Assembly: GCF_000224145.3 (NCBI RefSeq)
Contig: NW_004190420.2
Span: forward strand, 124,001 to 188,000
Direction of reading: 5' to 3'
Origin: Ciona intestinalis
Taxonomy: Eukaryota; Chordata; Ascidiacea; Phlebobranchia; Cionidae
Length of the DNA: 64,000 nucleotides
The notes under the pieces were generated by a model that saw only the letters and a program-made list of their open reading frames with translations, was not told the DNA's origin and made no database searches. Position numbers and translations under genes: made by a program. Positions 48,428-59,867 of this stretch are shown piece by piece (positions within the stretch are counted from its first letter, which is position 1; each line of letters opens with the position of its first letter).

Positions 48428-48858
48428 TTATTCATTTTCGGTGTTATCCCAAAATAATCCATACTTATTGCCTCTGTAATTAAATGAAAAACGTCAAAAT
48501 TTCGGTATATTCTTGCAATGTTGAATGGATAGCCTACCTGGGATTAAACCTTTGAACAACAGGGGGTAATCTTGTCAATTTTCTTATCTTTTCCATGAAT
48601 TCCGCTGCAATATTGGGTAATTTTACGATTCATAACACATCTACTTTTATTCATAATTTCTACAACGGTTCTCTTTTTGTTTTTATTTTTAAGATTTCAA
48701 CCACTTTAATAGAATAAAAAAATCAACAAGGAGTTAATAATATCTAGGGACTTATTGACTACTTTACCTGCTGATCCACGGTGACGGAATTTTGCCTCCG
48801 ACGGTAGTGCGGCGATGCCGAGTATGACCGCAATCACAAACACTACTTTGATATCCAT
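48428..48858 (-). CDS. Small secreted peptide precursor, 67 residues, unassigned
   Basis: Three exons join in frame: 48858-48768, 48604-48538 and 48473-48428. The start MDIKVVFVIAVILGIAALPS with EA/KFRHRG is a clear signal peptide with a likely cleavage after Ala22. The mature part is basic: KFRHRGSAAEF, MEKIRKLTRLPPVVQRFNPR, then an acidic end GNKYGLFWDNTENE. It has no cysteines. The middle segment could form an amphipathic cationic helix; an Arg just before GNKYGLFW could be a processing point. The stop codon overlaps an AATAAA (GAATAAATAC). A longer start upstream exists in frame but would bury the signal peptide. Neuropeptide, hormone and antimicrobial roles are all possible; I recognise no family. 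All splice sites are canonical and the frame is consistent, which supports a real gene. Confidence 0.65.
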
Positions 48859-50022
48859 CTTAGCTTGGTCAGAATAATCTGTGGTTTGCAATTTGCCAAC
48901 CTCCTGTAATAGCAAACCGCCTTCTTCATCTGTAACGCGCCGAACACAAATGCCTCTGTGTATGTTGTCTAGTTTCATGCGATGTAAGCATTTTTCTGAG
49001 TAGTATAATGTGGCGGTCTACGCTTAGATAAACGCTTCCTATTTGAACGAGCTTCAGCGATTAGGACGGCATCAAATAAATCCAATTAAAAGTTTGTGAT
49101 TGTAAATTAATTTTTGGTTTGGGGCCAATATAGAGTTTGAATGTGTTGACCACTTTTATTTGTGCAAAACCTACTTGTTAGACTTCTAAAAAACAAGATA
49201 TTTGCTTCAAATACGATCCATAGTTTTTTTAATCGATGTATCCAATGACACAAAATGGGTACGAGGCGAATAAAAAGGTGATTCTGAGAAGCATAGTTTA
49301 AATGTGTTTATGGCTTACAAACAGTTATGTCAACAAAAACGCACAATTCTAGCAAAAAAACGCCGGTTAGATAACGCGAAAACAATTACAATTATAGATG
49401 GCAACATGGGTGCAACTAAAGACCAAATCTTGTAAATGTGTTCTAGGTTCCTTTGAATAAAACTGTAAAGTGAACACAGTGTGATTGTATTCGTTTTCAG
49501 CACTTAAACTAAAACGTACCATAGCAAAATTATTTGATAGTTTATTTTTTTATTTAAAGAGGTTTAACTGCTTATATCCACAGATGAGTTTGATCGAAGT
49601 CTAAACAAACCTAGCTGCTGCTTGCGATTTCTTTAAACGCCACTTAGTTACAAGAAATTTATCAAGGGCGGAAACATCTTAAATTTTCATACACACCAAC
49701 AGCCTACAGCAGCATGTACGTATAATGTAGCAAGCGTTCTTCATTTGAAACTAATTTCACCGATTGCAACCGCTTAACTTTGGCAACACCTTTTTATATT
49801 ATTGAATGAGCACTTTATTTAGCGCGGAAAGCAATTTAAATTCCATATCGTTTTGAGGAAACGACATCAAATCGATCTTTTAAAGTTTTAACACTTCTCT
49901 TCTGCACTAAAGTTCGTGTAAATCATTTGAATAAACTTCATTTTTGTGTATACCTTAATCATTTGTTTCATATCTATAGCACAAACTCTACGCTAATTGT
50001 GGTAACACTAATTTACTGACGG

Positions 50023-50052
50023 CGGGTGATAATGCATTTATATTATCACCCG
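50023..50052. repeat. 11-bp stem hairpin
   Basis: CGGGTGATAAT (50023-50033) and ATTATCACCCG (50042-50052) are exact inverted copies around an 8-base loop. Confidence 0.85.
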
Positions 50053-50103
50053 TAACTCCGTAAACATAAAATGCATATAAACCACCATCTGTAACTAGAA
50101 ATA

Positions 50104-50285
50104 AAGTGGGGAAGATGGGACACCCAAGCACATATTGCCTAATCTCAAAATATATGTTGGCTTTTGGATGACATTTTTAATAATTGAAAACACAGGGATT
50201 ATATTTATTGATTAACACACCAGGTGTAATTTTACCAATTCGAAAACAGACAGCAGGGTAAGACGAGATAGTTTAAAATCCCTGT
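50104..50285. mobile_element. Foldback MITE, second subfamily (copy 13)
   Basis: AAAGTGGGGAAGATGGGACA, then CCCAAGCACATATTGCC, as in copy 6. The right part (AGCAGGGTAAGACGAGATAG) is diverged and no clean right terminus is seen. Confidence 0.5.
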
Positions 50286-50334
50286 TGATTTCGATCAACA
50301 AATTTGACGTATATTACTTATTCTTTCATTGCCA

Positions 50335-50530
50335 TACAGTAGGGTGGGGGGAGATGGGACACCATTTAACTCTATTTTCTCGTTCCATTTAGCAGTAAAA
50401 AATGAACATTCAAAGAATTATAAAACTGTATACCCACGACTCCCATAGACCGTTGTTAATTGTTTAAAACACGATCAGGATTCCTGGATATTATGTGCTA
50501 AAAGTGTTCCGCTTTTCCCCACTCTACTAT
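50335..50530. mobile_element. Foldback MITE copy 14
   Basis: CATACAGTAGGGTGGGGGGA on the left, core GTTTAAAACACGATCAGGAT, right end GTGTTCCGCTTTTCCCCACT. Confidence 0.9.
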
Positions 50531-51192
50531 ATGTTTGGACTTTTCTGTAGTTTGCTGTGACGTTCTTCTGTATTGTTTTATGTTTTTTTGGCTTTTATGT
50601 TGAGTTACCACGTGTATTTGTATTTTGCCAGCTTAAACGATGGTCGTTGTTGCCTGAGGGTCCCTTTTTCTCCTGTTGTGCCGACATCCTCCTAAGTAAT
50701 GAATTAGGCCGGCAGTTCTCGTTACGATTAACGTGGTAGCATTGTGGTTAAAACTTAGTGTATTTTGCTATTACTTGGTGTCGAGTGAGGGCGAGTCTTG
50801 TGTGCCCACATGTAGTTTTATTGTCTCAAGTTTTATATACGTAATTACTTTATTAAGCAGCCGTAAACCGTTAGAGCATCAGCATCCTTGATCACACACA
50901 TGGTGAATGTATTATTAGGAATACAGGTAAATAAACAAAACTAATGTTGTACGCTTTGAAAATTAAATTTAAAAGTTATGTATGTTTTGCCCCACTGCTA
51001 CAGTTTTATATTGTATGAGGAATTGGTATTCTTCGAACATCAATTTTATTGTATCTTAAAAACTTTTAATAACAGAAAATTAATAATACCTATTGATAAA
51101 GTTTACATTTTTGAGTATTGCTATTCTATATTTCACCAAAGCCACTTCTTAGCATTATATTCAAGTACAAATGAGTTTTGAATATACTTTCC

Positions 51193-51386
51193 ATATAGTA
51201 GGGTGGGGAAGACGGGACACCTTTAGCACATAATAAATATCCTGATCGTGTTATGAACAATTAACAACGGTATGTGGAAGTCATGAGGATACGGTTATAG
51301 ATTTTTTTGAATGTTTTTTGTTAACTACGAAGCAGGACAAAAAATAGAGTGAAAGGGTGCCCCATTCTCCCCACTCTATACTATAC
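51193..51386. mobile_element. Foldback MITE copy 15 (within duplication unit 1)
   Basis: CATATAGTAGGGTGGGGAAG on the left; TGCCCCATTCTCCCCACTC on the right. It shares private features with copy 17 (TAATAAATATCCTGATCGTG, GTTATGAACAATTAACAACG), as expected if both descend from one insertion before the duplication. Confidence 0.92.
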
Positions 51387-52039
51387 ATTCTTTTGTTATT
51401 ATATCAGTATATTTTCAATAAATCTATTAAAGAAATATATAATATTATAAAAAATATTTGTTTTGTCTATCATTAAGTAAAAATAGATTGAAATGCGTCT
51501 CGTCTTTGCCCGAGACCCGCATTCTCCAGCATCCTAATATATAGGTATCAATTGTCAGCCATCACGCAAAAGAAACATAAAATGTAAAAATAAAGAATAC
51601 ATTTATTCCATCCAGTTACTTCTCTCTATTGTACTATAACCTTGAATTTGCAGGAATTTAGCATTTTAATGCGAACTTTCTAAAAAACACACGAACCGTT
51701 CAATATCTATAGCGTGTTTAAACAACTGTGGCTGCGTACTGTCACTCTTCTTCTCTTCGTTCTTTACATAACATGATCTTTGCTATCGCTTTCGAAAAGA
51801 TAAATGACAATTATATAAATCGTAGCAATGAAGGCATGTTGGATCTGCTGGAAATGCTGCAGACGTTGCGCCGCGTTGTTTGTGGGTACGGATCCGATAG
51901 ATTTAGCGCCATGTTTATTCTGTTTTTTTTCCAACAGTTTTAAAGTTGTCGAACATTAACACTGAAGTTAAACGTACTTGTGTTTAGGTCGCGGCCTTAA
52001 AGCCGGAGTCCGGTACAGTTCAGCTATTGTCAAGGTATT

Positions 52040-52313
52040 CTTGTTTTGTTAGATTGCAAAGGGCCGCTGCATTGGACTTAGTTAAGTTTGTTCAGTACTT
52101 TTGTGATATGGTCGAATGCGTTCCGAGGTATTCCGATTTTTCCATTCATTTGTCACACAGGGTGTCGTGGTCTGGCATGGAAACGTTCTAGATCGGTGGT
52201 GGTTTGCCCGAGTTTAGTGAATGGCGTTTTGCGTGTTGGTGGCCGATTGTCTTGTAAGTTGTTTTCGTATGATGGTAAATTTCCGATAATCCTTTCTCGC
52301 CTTGAAGCGTAAA
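52040..52313 (+). mobile_element. Fossil fragment of a BEL/Pao-type LTR retroelement
   Basis: A short piece, less than 300 bases, with the phrases NGVLRVGGRLS and YDGKFPIIL that resemble the integrase-adjacent part of BEL/Pao polyproteins. No LTRs or other parts are seen. It is plainly a broken relic and probably old. It sits only in duplication unit 1. Confidence 0.5.
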
Positions 52314-52636
52314 AACTGATATTTAAAAAAATAAAAATATAAAAAAATAAAGAATATAGAATTACCCCGTCTAATTACTTTTTTATATTGTACTAAATTC
52401 TTGAATTTGCAGGAATTTACCATTTTAATGCAAACTTCACACAGGAACTGTTCAATGCAAAAAGGAAATTTGGATGTACTTTTCGGACGTTATTGTTGTT
52501 TTGAGAGCAACAGCCGCGCCTTTTAATTAACAATCTTTCCACACGTTTTAGCGTGTTTAACAATTGTGGTTTTACTATTACTTTCCTTTGTTATTTAAAT
52601 AACATGACCTTCGGCTATCGTTTTCAAAAAGTAACA

Positions 52637-52757
52637 ACGGTCTATGGGAGTCGTGAAGATACGGTTTCATAATTCTTTGAATGTTTTTTGTTTACTACTA
52701 AATAGGACGAGAAAATAGAATAAAAAGGTGTCCCATCTTCCCCCACCCTACTATATC
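52637..52757. mobile_element. Foldback MITE, right half only (copy 16)
   Basis: It begins inside the core at TAACAACGGTCTATGGGAG and continues to GGTGTCCCATCTTCCCCCAC and CCTACTATAT. The left half is absent; the break coincides with the end of a repeated upstream block. Confidence 0.85.
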
Positions 52758-53270
52758 GTTATAGTAAGGAATCGGAATGTATATATACGGACATATAAAC
52801 TTCATCAAATAATATTTCGCCAAAAATTAATGTTGCTTGATAGAGTCTAATATCGCCGACGGCAATTAACATTACGTTAAACAATATTTTATTTCCAGCT
52901 TCGATTTAATCCGTTTTAGTTCCCGAACTTCTTCGTTTGCAATTTTCAACTTGACAATCAAGTTTAAAAGTGTATCTCTATAGATTTCTTGGTTATGAAA
53001 CATAAAATGTAGTCGCGATAAAAATATTCGCCCATTTAAAGCGTTAATAAATTCAGTTAATTATTAACCGGAAGGAGCAAACACCTATACCTTACAACTA
53101 TAGACACAATGGCAATGCGCTTTACGGTTGTGATGGTATATGATAACTGATAAAAGGCTTGTTAAATTGCAGCATATTTATACCTCCGAATAGAATATAA
53201 ATATGCAACATAATAACAAATACGATTTAGGGATAAAGTTGATTAGGTAAGACTATTTAGCTGTGTTAAA

Positions 53271-54748
53271 ATGAAGGTCATATATGCCGGTTACAGTAAA
53301 ACTGGCACCAAAACTATGTCGGCTGTGTTCATGGAGCTTGGTTACAAGACGTATGATTTCTTCGAAAACTCATGGTATCTTGGGAAAGAATGGAAGCAAA
53401 TTGTTAACTACGGCGGAACAGTTGAAGATTTTAGAAAAATGTACGAAGGCGTGGACGCTGTGGTGGATTCACCATGTTTCCTGTTTTGGGAGGAAATACT
53501 CAAAGCTTACCCGGACACAAAGGTGAGTGATTTTTATTTTTTAAGTAGCTTACTATACATGTAAAGAGTTAAATTATCGTCACGACTGGTTGCGCAAGCG
53601 ACAGGTATTTATACTTTTATGGAATTTGAACTTGTTTGACCTCTATCCGATTACAAGCATTACGGGATTCCATTTTCCAAAACAAAAATACGTTTAATCA
53701 TTTTTTTCTAAACGCAGATCATATTTTCTGTCCGTGATGAAGACGCGTGGGTACGTAGCATGCAGAAGCAGTTGCATTCTCTAGCAACTGACCCTTTGTA
53801 CATTTTGATGCAAGTGTTTTCTTATTCTGGCTGGAAGCATTTCGGTTTTGTGTGCGTTGCTGGTAAGTGATAATAGCATCTTATCAGGTTCCATTTTTGC
53901 CTTCTATATGTGGAAGCCATTGTGTATATACCTACTAGTGCTGTGACAAGGTTAAGTCATGATTAGTTGTGTGATTTGTATAATATAACTATTTCAGTAC
54001 GATAACATGGACTAATGTGTTTTTTGTCAACACGTTAGTGAGGGCGAGGTCCTTATTCGAGATTCTTAGGTTCCTATAGGATTTATGACAGACCTGGCTC
54101 ATTTATCTATACTAACATATTTATATGACCCGTTTTCAGCTCAGTCAGTTCTTGGATCTGCACAGAGATGGCCTTGGTCTAAATTCAAGTACAACGAAAC
54201 GGTGTGGAGGCGAATGTACAAGCATCATAACAATTATCTGTTACAGGTGAGAAATATAAACCAACGCAAAATTACGAATTACGAAGTCTAGTGTAAACAA
54301 TAAGACTCACCTGATTAACGTAGTCTGTATCTCAATGTATTCCCTTGTTGAATCAAAACGTTATGAAATTGCGAAGTTATATAACTTACTTTTATTGTTT
54401 TTTTCTCTGTACAGTTTAGTTGGCTAATTCTGAACTTTAATATTTTGACAGAACGCTCCTAAAGATAAGTTATTGGTGTTCAACTTTAAAGACGGTTGGG
54501 AACCAATCTGTAAATTCCATGGAGAGGAAATTCCAGACAAACCTTTTCCGCATGCGAATATTGGAGCTTCTATTATTCGAGATTACATGGAGACGCATCC
54601 TATCATGATCAGGATGCTGCGAGAAACGATGTTGACGGTCGGAGTTCTTACTCTCATTGGAGCATATGGTGGATACAAGGTTTACCGAAACCCAACAATT
54701 ATAAACAGTTGGATAAGCGCTGCGGTATCAAGGTTCAAATTTTGGTGA
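53271..54748 (+). CDS. P-loop sulfotransferase-like protein, tandem copy A, 266 residues
   Basis: Four exons join in frame: 53271-53522, 53718-53862, 54140-54246 and 54452-54748. The N-terminus MKVIYAGYSKTGTKTMSAVF holds a phosphate-binding loop (GYSKTGTKT) like the PAPS-binding motif of sulfotransferases, followed by ELGYKTYDFFENSW; exon 2 has IIFSVRDEDAWVRSM, the R-D-(x)n-W-x-x-S pattern of the 3'-phosphate site. Exon 4 has LLVFNFKDGWEPICKFHGEE and PFPHAN, again typical. This corresponds to the Sulfotransfer_4-like group seen in tunicates and fungi. A hydrophobic C-terminal segment (MLTVGVLTLIGAYGGYKVY) suggests tail anchoring, leaving the catalytic domain cytosolic. The substrate is unknown. 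It is about 94 percent identical in protein to copy B. Confidence 0.88.
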
Positions 54749-55616
54749 AATTTACTTAATGCCATTTTCTCAAACTAGAAAGTGTTGTTGGCTAACCGTT
54801 GACAAAATGTATACCATGTAACAACTATGTATATGCAACAGTCCTATATTATTGTTTAATAGCTAACTGCTGATGTATTTGCATACCTTTTTGAAGAAAT
54901 TTGAAATAGGAAAATCTTATGCAATCTTTGTGCTGATGCAAGTAAAACAGAAGAAAAAGGCGCGCCACGACGACCAATCATGCTTAGAGGTTAACAAGCG
55001 CGAGACGCATCAATTCAACACAAAAGTCAAACACAAAACGGAAGGAAAATTGGGGAACAACACAGAAGAACGCCACAGCAAACCACACACAAAAACCAAA
55101 ACCGTTCAACGCTAAACGAAACAATACGTTACAATAGCCTACTAAATGTTATGAGTATATAGGTTATGATATTAAATATTAATCATTTAAAGCGGCAGAG
55201 GCAAAATGTACCAACCCCTTAGTTAATTGATTGAACTCAATACATAGCAAACTTGAAAGTGCCAAACACGCGAATCAAGTAGACTTTCACACATTAGGAA
55301 CAGGTTTATAACAATGAACAATCAGGAACTGGTTCGGTAACGTTTTGGAATTCGTTACGGCGCAAATCATTGTGAATTCAGTTTGTTACGTCAAAATGTT
55401 GAAATGACGTCACATTGATCACGCTAATGTGACGCATTGTTTCCGTGTTAAATGTTTGTTGTGCTTGTTTCTAGTTTTACTTCGGTTGTTAAAGACTTTG
55501 GTGTTGGGTTGATACGTCTTGTGCTAAACCACCTTTAACATAATTAGTTGTCGTGGCGCAAGTGCGCCTTCTTCCCCTGTTTCTTACATCCGCCTTAGTA
55601 TTATATTTCACACAAG
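54749..55616. other. Spacer between duplication units
   Basis: This is unique sequence between the end of unit 1 and the start of unit 2. An 80-codon Lys/His-rich frame near 54873 looks like chance. It includes CRE-like TGACGTCA elements near 55406. Confidence 0.45.
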
Positions 55617-55673
55617 CCACTTCCCATAAATTATCTTTAAGTGCAAATGACCAAGTTTTGAATATACTTTCCA

Positions 55674-55869
55674 TATAGTAGATTGGAGGTAGACGGGACA
55701 CCTTTAGCACATAATAAATATCCTGATCGTGTTATGAACAATTAACAACGGTCTATGGGAGTCATGAGGATACGGTTATATAATTCCTTTAACGTTTTTT
55801 TTTATTAACTACGATATAGGACAAAAAATAGAGTGAAAAGGTGTCCCATCCTCCCCCACCCTACTATAT
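55674..55869. mobile_element. Foldback MITE copy 17 (within duplication unit 2)
   Basis: CATATAGTAGATTGGAGGTA on the left; GGTGTCCCATCCTCCCCCAC, then CCTACTATAT on the right. It is the positional partner of copy 15. Confidence 0.92.
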
Positions 55870-56887
55870 ATTAACTTGTTAATATATCAGTATATTATAT
55901 TATAGAAAAATTTAATAATATAAAAAAATAATTGTTTTTGTCCATCATTAAGTAAAAATAGATTGAAATACGTCTCGTCTTGGCCCGAGACCCGCATTCT
56001 CCAGCATCCTTATATAGCAAAAGAAACTTGAAATGTAAAAAAATTCCGTGCGAACTCTAAAAAGCACAGGAACTGTTCAATGCGAATAGGAAATTTAAAT
56101 GTACGTTTTGCACGTTATTGGTGTTTTGGGTAGAGAAGCCGCGCGTTTTAATTAACATTCTTGTGGTTTTACTATTACTTATAACAACTGTGGTTTTTAG
56201 GTTTACTTTCCTTTGGTTTTTAAATAACATGGCCTTCGGCTATCGTTTTCGAAAAGTTGAATAACAATTGTCTGATTATGTATGTCTGATTATGTATATT
56301 ACTAGAATCACGGGATATATACATGAGGAATGTATATATACGGACCTAACTTCATCAAATATTATTTCACCATAAATTAATGTTGCCTTATAGAGTTAAT
56401 TATCGCCGACGGCAGTAAGTCTTAGCTTCAATTTAATCCGTGTTATAGTGATGCCCGAACTTCTTTGTTTGCAATTTAAACTCGACAAACAAGTTTAAAA
56501 GTTTATCTCAAGTAGATTTCTTGGTTATGAAATATAAAATGTAATCGCAATAAAAGTATTCACCTAGTTGATCGCTTTGAAGATAAATAACCAATTGTTT
56601 TTTCAGAATTACTGTTTGCTATATTGCAAACATTGCAGCGGGCAGCGTTAGTAAATTCAGTTAATTACTAACCGTAAGGAGCATAGGTTACACCTATACC
56701 TTACAACTGAACACAATGGCAATGCGCTTTACGTATGTGGCATATAATAACTGATAAAAGGCTTAAATTTTATATATATTTATACCATAATATTTATACC
56801 GCCAAATAGAATATAAATATGCAATATAATAACAAATACGATTTTAGGGATATAGCTAATTAGGTAAGAGGATTTAGCTGTGTTAAA

Positions 56888-58254
56888 ATGAAGGTCATAT
56901 ATGCCGGTTACAGTAAAACAGGCACCAAAACTATGTCGGCTGCGTTCATGGAGCTTGGTTACAAGACGTATGATTTCTTCGAAAACTCATGGTATCTTGG
57001 GAAAGAATGGAAGCAAATTGTTAACCACGGCGGAACAGTTGAAGATTTTAGAAAAATGTACGAAGGCGTGGACGCTGTGGTGGACTCACCATGTTACCTG
57101 TTTTGGGAAGAATTACTGGAAGCCTACCCGGACACAAAGGTTATTTCTAAATACTAGCATCACGGGGTGCCGTTTTCCAAAACAAAAATATACATTCAAT
57201 CATTTTTTTGTAATCGCAGATCATATTTTCTGTCCGTGATGAAGACACGTGGGTACGCAGCATGCAAAAGCAGTTGCATTCTTTAGAAACTGACCCTTTG
57301 TACATTTTGATGCAAGTGTTTTCTTATTCTGGCTGGAAGCATTTCGGTTTTATGTGTGTTGCTGGTAAGCGATAATTAATAGCATTTTGTAGTGGTCCTT
57401 TTTGCTTTATTGTATGCCACTAGGATATACATATAAGTGCCGTAAGAGCTAAGAAGACTGAATCTTGTTTAGTCAGATGATTTGTATAATATGTTTCAGT
57501 TCGCTAACATTAACTATTGTGTTTTTGTTAACACATTGGTAAGGGTATATATGGTCCTTAGGTTTTAAGATTCAGGCCGTCAGACTTGGCTCATTTATCT
57601 ATGCTATAACACATTTGTATGACCCATTTTCAGTCCACTCAGTTCTTGGATCTGCACAGAGATGGCCTTGGTCTAAATTCAAGTACAACGAAACGGTGTG
57701 GAGGCGAATGTACAAGTATCATAACAATTATCTGTTACAGGTAAGAAATATAAACCAACGCAAAATTACGAATTGCCAAGTCGAAATTACCAAGTCGAAA
57801 AATAAGACCGAGTATATTATATAGAATAATGTAGCCCGTATCTCAATGTATTCCTTTACTGAATTAAACGTTATGAAATTGCGAAGTTATGTAACTTACT
57901 TTCATTGTTTTTTCCATGCGTTTAGTTGGCTTTTATTAAACTTTAATATTTTGGCAGAACGCTCCTAAAGATAAGTTATTGGTGTTCAATTTTAAAGACG
58001 GTTGGGAACCAATTTGTAAATTTCTTGGAAAGGAAATTCCAGACAAACCTTTTCCGCATGCGAATATTGGAGCTTCTATTGTCCGGGATTTAATGGAGAC
58101 GCATCCTATCATGATCAGGATGATGCGAGAAACGATGTTGACGGTCGGAGTTCTTACTCTCATTGGAGCATATGGTGGATACAAGGTTTACCGAAACCCA
58201 ACAATTATAAACGGTTGGATAAGCGCTGCGGTATCAAGGTTCAAATTTTGGTGA
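56888..58254 (+). CDS. P-loop sulfotransferase-like protein, tandem copy B, 266 residues
   Basis: Four exons at 56888-57139, 57220-57364, 57634-57740 and 57958-58254, with the same phases and length as copy A. The P-loop GYSKTGTKT, VRDEDTWVRSMQ and the hydrophobic tail are unchanged. I count about fifteen replacements between copies, including Y/H in VNYGG versus VNHGG, CFLFWEEILKAY versus CYLFWEELLEAY, AQS versus VHS at the exon 3 start, and HGEE versus LGKE. None hits the P-loop. Intron 1 is much shorter than in copy A. Both copies keep open frames and good splice sites, so both are probably expressed. Confidence 0.88.
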
Positions 58255-58549
58255 TTCTCTGTGACGTCACATACCAGCATGTTCTGCAAACTCTAACTTT
58301 CCATCCATAGCAAATAAAATTGTTAGGCAAGAGTAGACTAACATCACCACTTCGTGACGCCATATCATCATTGTTTATATAAAATAGCTTATGTATATAC
58401 GTAATAAATAAAGCCCAGTGCGATTTATGCCATATCGGTGTGTGACTTGCGTAGACGGAAAACGCGCAGTGGGCCCAATGAAAAAACGTCGCGAAAAGTG
58501 TACAATTAAGTCGTACATGCTTTTAGGAATGACACATACAAACCTCATG

Positions 58550-58585
58550 CGCAGTAGCGATGCGGCGCATGCGCAATAGCGTCCG
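58550..58585. promoter_or_regulatory. Paired NRF1-like sites
   Basis: CATGCGCAGTAGCGATG and GCGCATGCGCAATAG follow each other; the second contains the full GCGCATGCGC palindrome bound by NRF1 in animals. It is a plausible promoter core in locally CpG-rich DNA. Confidence 0.4.
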
Positions 58586-59312
58586 GTAGAAATTCAACGG
58601 CGGAAAAAATATACCAGGACAACGTAACTGTCTTCCTTTGCAGACCAAGAACAAAGACGGAAACCCAGATAAAGGTTTAAGGCTTCAGATTTTAATTATG
58701 AGTTATGTGTTGTGTGTCTGCGATCCTGTACTTTATTTTGTTATATCTTATATGTTTATTTTTTTCAGTCATTCACAGCTATAGTGCATTTTGCATGTCA
58801 GTGAAATATATATACAATTAAACTATTGCGAGCATTCTAATTCATCCGATTTTGATGTTGTACATTCCACGGTGTGTTTCTTCTACAAAGATTGAAAGGT
58901 TTCAGCGATTCTGTATTGTCCTGATCGCTTGGCGAGAACGCCATGGTGGTACATAAATACTTGATCAATATGAATACGCAGTATCGATGTGCGACAGTTT
59001 TTACTAGTGTAAATTTATAATTAAACATACAACCCGTCGTTACAATGCGTGTTTACACATCTTTTATTTTAACCACTGAGCTATACTGTGATATCTATGG
59101 TTTTAATCGTTTTAAAATGGAACGTGCCCATTTATTGGAGTTATGATTACTTGTATGTATTTAAGAGATGTAAAAAATTAGATGTAAAAATTTGAATATG
59201 GCAAAAGAACAAAACAAGAACCAACGTTGAACTAAAAGAGATCTATATGGCCAGCGCGTACTAAACAAGAACAATCTTTCAACAATGAAGAACACTTACG
59301 TACCCAACGATC

Positions 59313-59867
59313 TTAAAGGGCCTAAACACACCCCACGTCACTTTTATTTTTTATGGTAAATTCATAAAGCGACTGTTTTATTGATTCCAAAAATACTTTG
59401 CTTATTAAAATTGGTCCAGTATAGGCGTAGATATTCGTCCTCAAACAGTGATCTCTAGCGCTATCCTTTTATTACTACGAGCTTCGTGGTTGTGACGTAG
59501 GAACGTACTAGTCACGTGACTGATTCATTCGTAAAAGCGAAACATGCGTTTTTTTTTGTGCTTTTTTGCGTTTTTTTTTTGTTCTCTCGTTTTTCGCTAA
59601 AAACACTGCCTCTCGCCTTTCTCAGTGTTTCTGAATGAGAGCGGCCACGCTTCAACAATTTTGTGACGTGTTTGTCACGTGGGTAGTACACTACTCAATT
59701 TTTTCGCCACGCAACTTCCAAATCAGTTTTATGAATTTCACGGTGTTTGAGCTGGAATATCTTTGGTTATACAGAACCGATTAAAACAAGTAAGGTGTCG
59801 TTGGAATTAGAAAAACACACTCTATCTATTAAATCGATGTACATTTGAGTGTGTTTAGGCCCTTTAA
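59313..59867. mobile_element. 547-bp non-autonomous DNA element with TTAA borders
   Basis: The ends are AGGGCCTAAACACAC and its reverse complement GTGTGTTTAGGCCCT, flanked on both sides by TTAA (59313-59316 and 59864-59867). A TTAA duplication suggests piggyBac-type movement, though TA insertion inside a TTAA would look the same. Inside are T-rich tracts and several CACGTG/GTCACGTG boxes, and no transposase. Confidence 0.75.

Larger units (their letters stand above)
48859..51109. other. Intergenic with MITEs and a hairpin
   Basis: This holds a diverged second-subfamily MITE (50104-50285), a well-preserved main-family copy (50335-50530) and a small hairpin at 50023-50052. No supportable gene. 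Confidence 0.5.
51110..54748 (+). repeat. Tandem duplication, unit 1
   Basis: From AAAGCCACTTCTTAG onward the sequence matches 55617-58254: the same MITE at the same place, the same AAGTAAAAATAGATTGAAAT block, the same upstream region and all four gene exons and introns. Unit 1 is about 1 kb longer because it carries extra copies of the upstream block (about 51590-51800 and 52330-52640) and a retroelement fragment. Confidence 0.88.
55617..58254 (+). repeat. Tandem duplication, unit 2
   Basis: The counterpart of 51110-54748, shorter and without the retroelement fragment and extra upstream blocks. The match extends through exons and introns, while the sequence after the stop codon differs from unit 1 at once, so the right border lies at the gene end. 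Confidence 0.88.

Noticed and set aside
54873-55115. 80-codon Lys/His/Thr-rich frame between the sulfotransferase units
   Set aside because: Low-complexity composition, no splice or start context, and it is unique sequence between duplicated blocks; it looks like chance.
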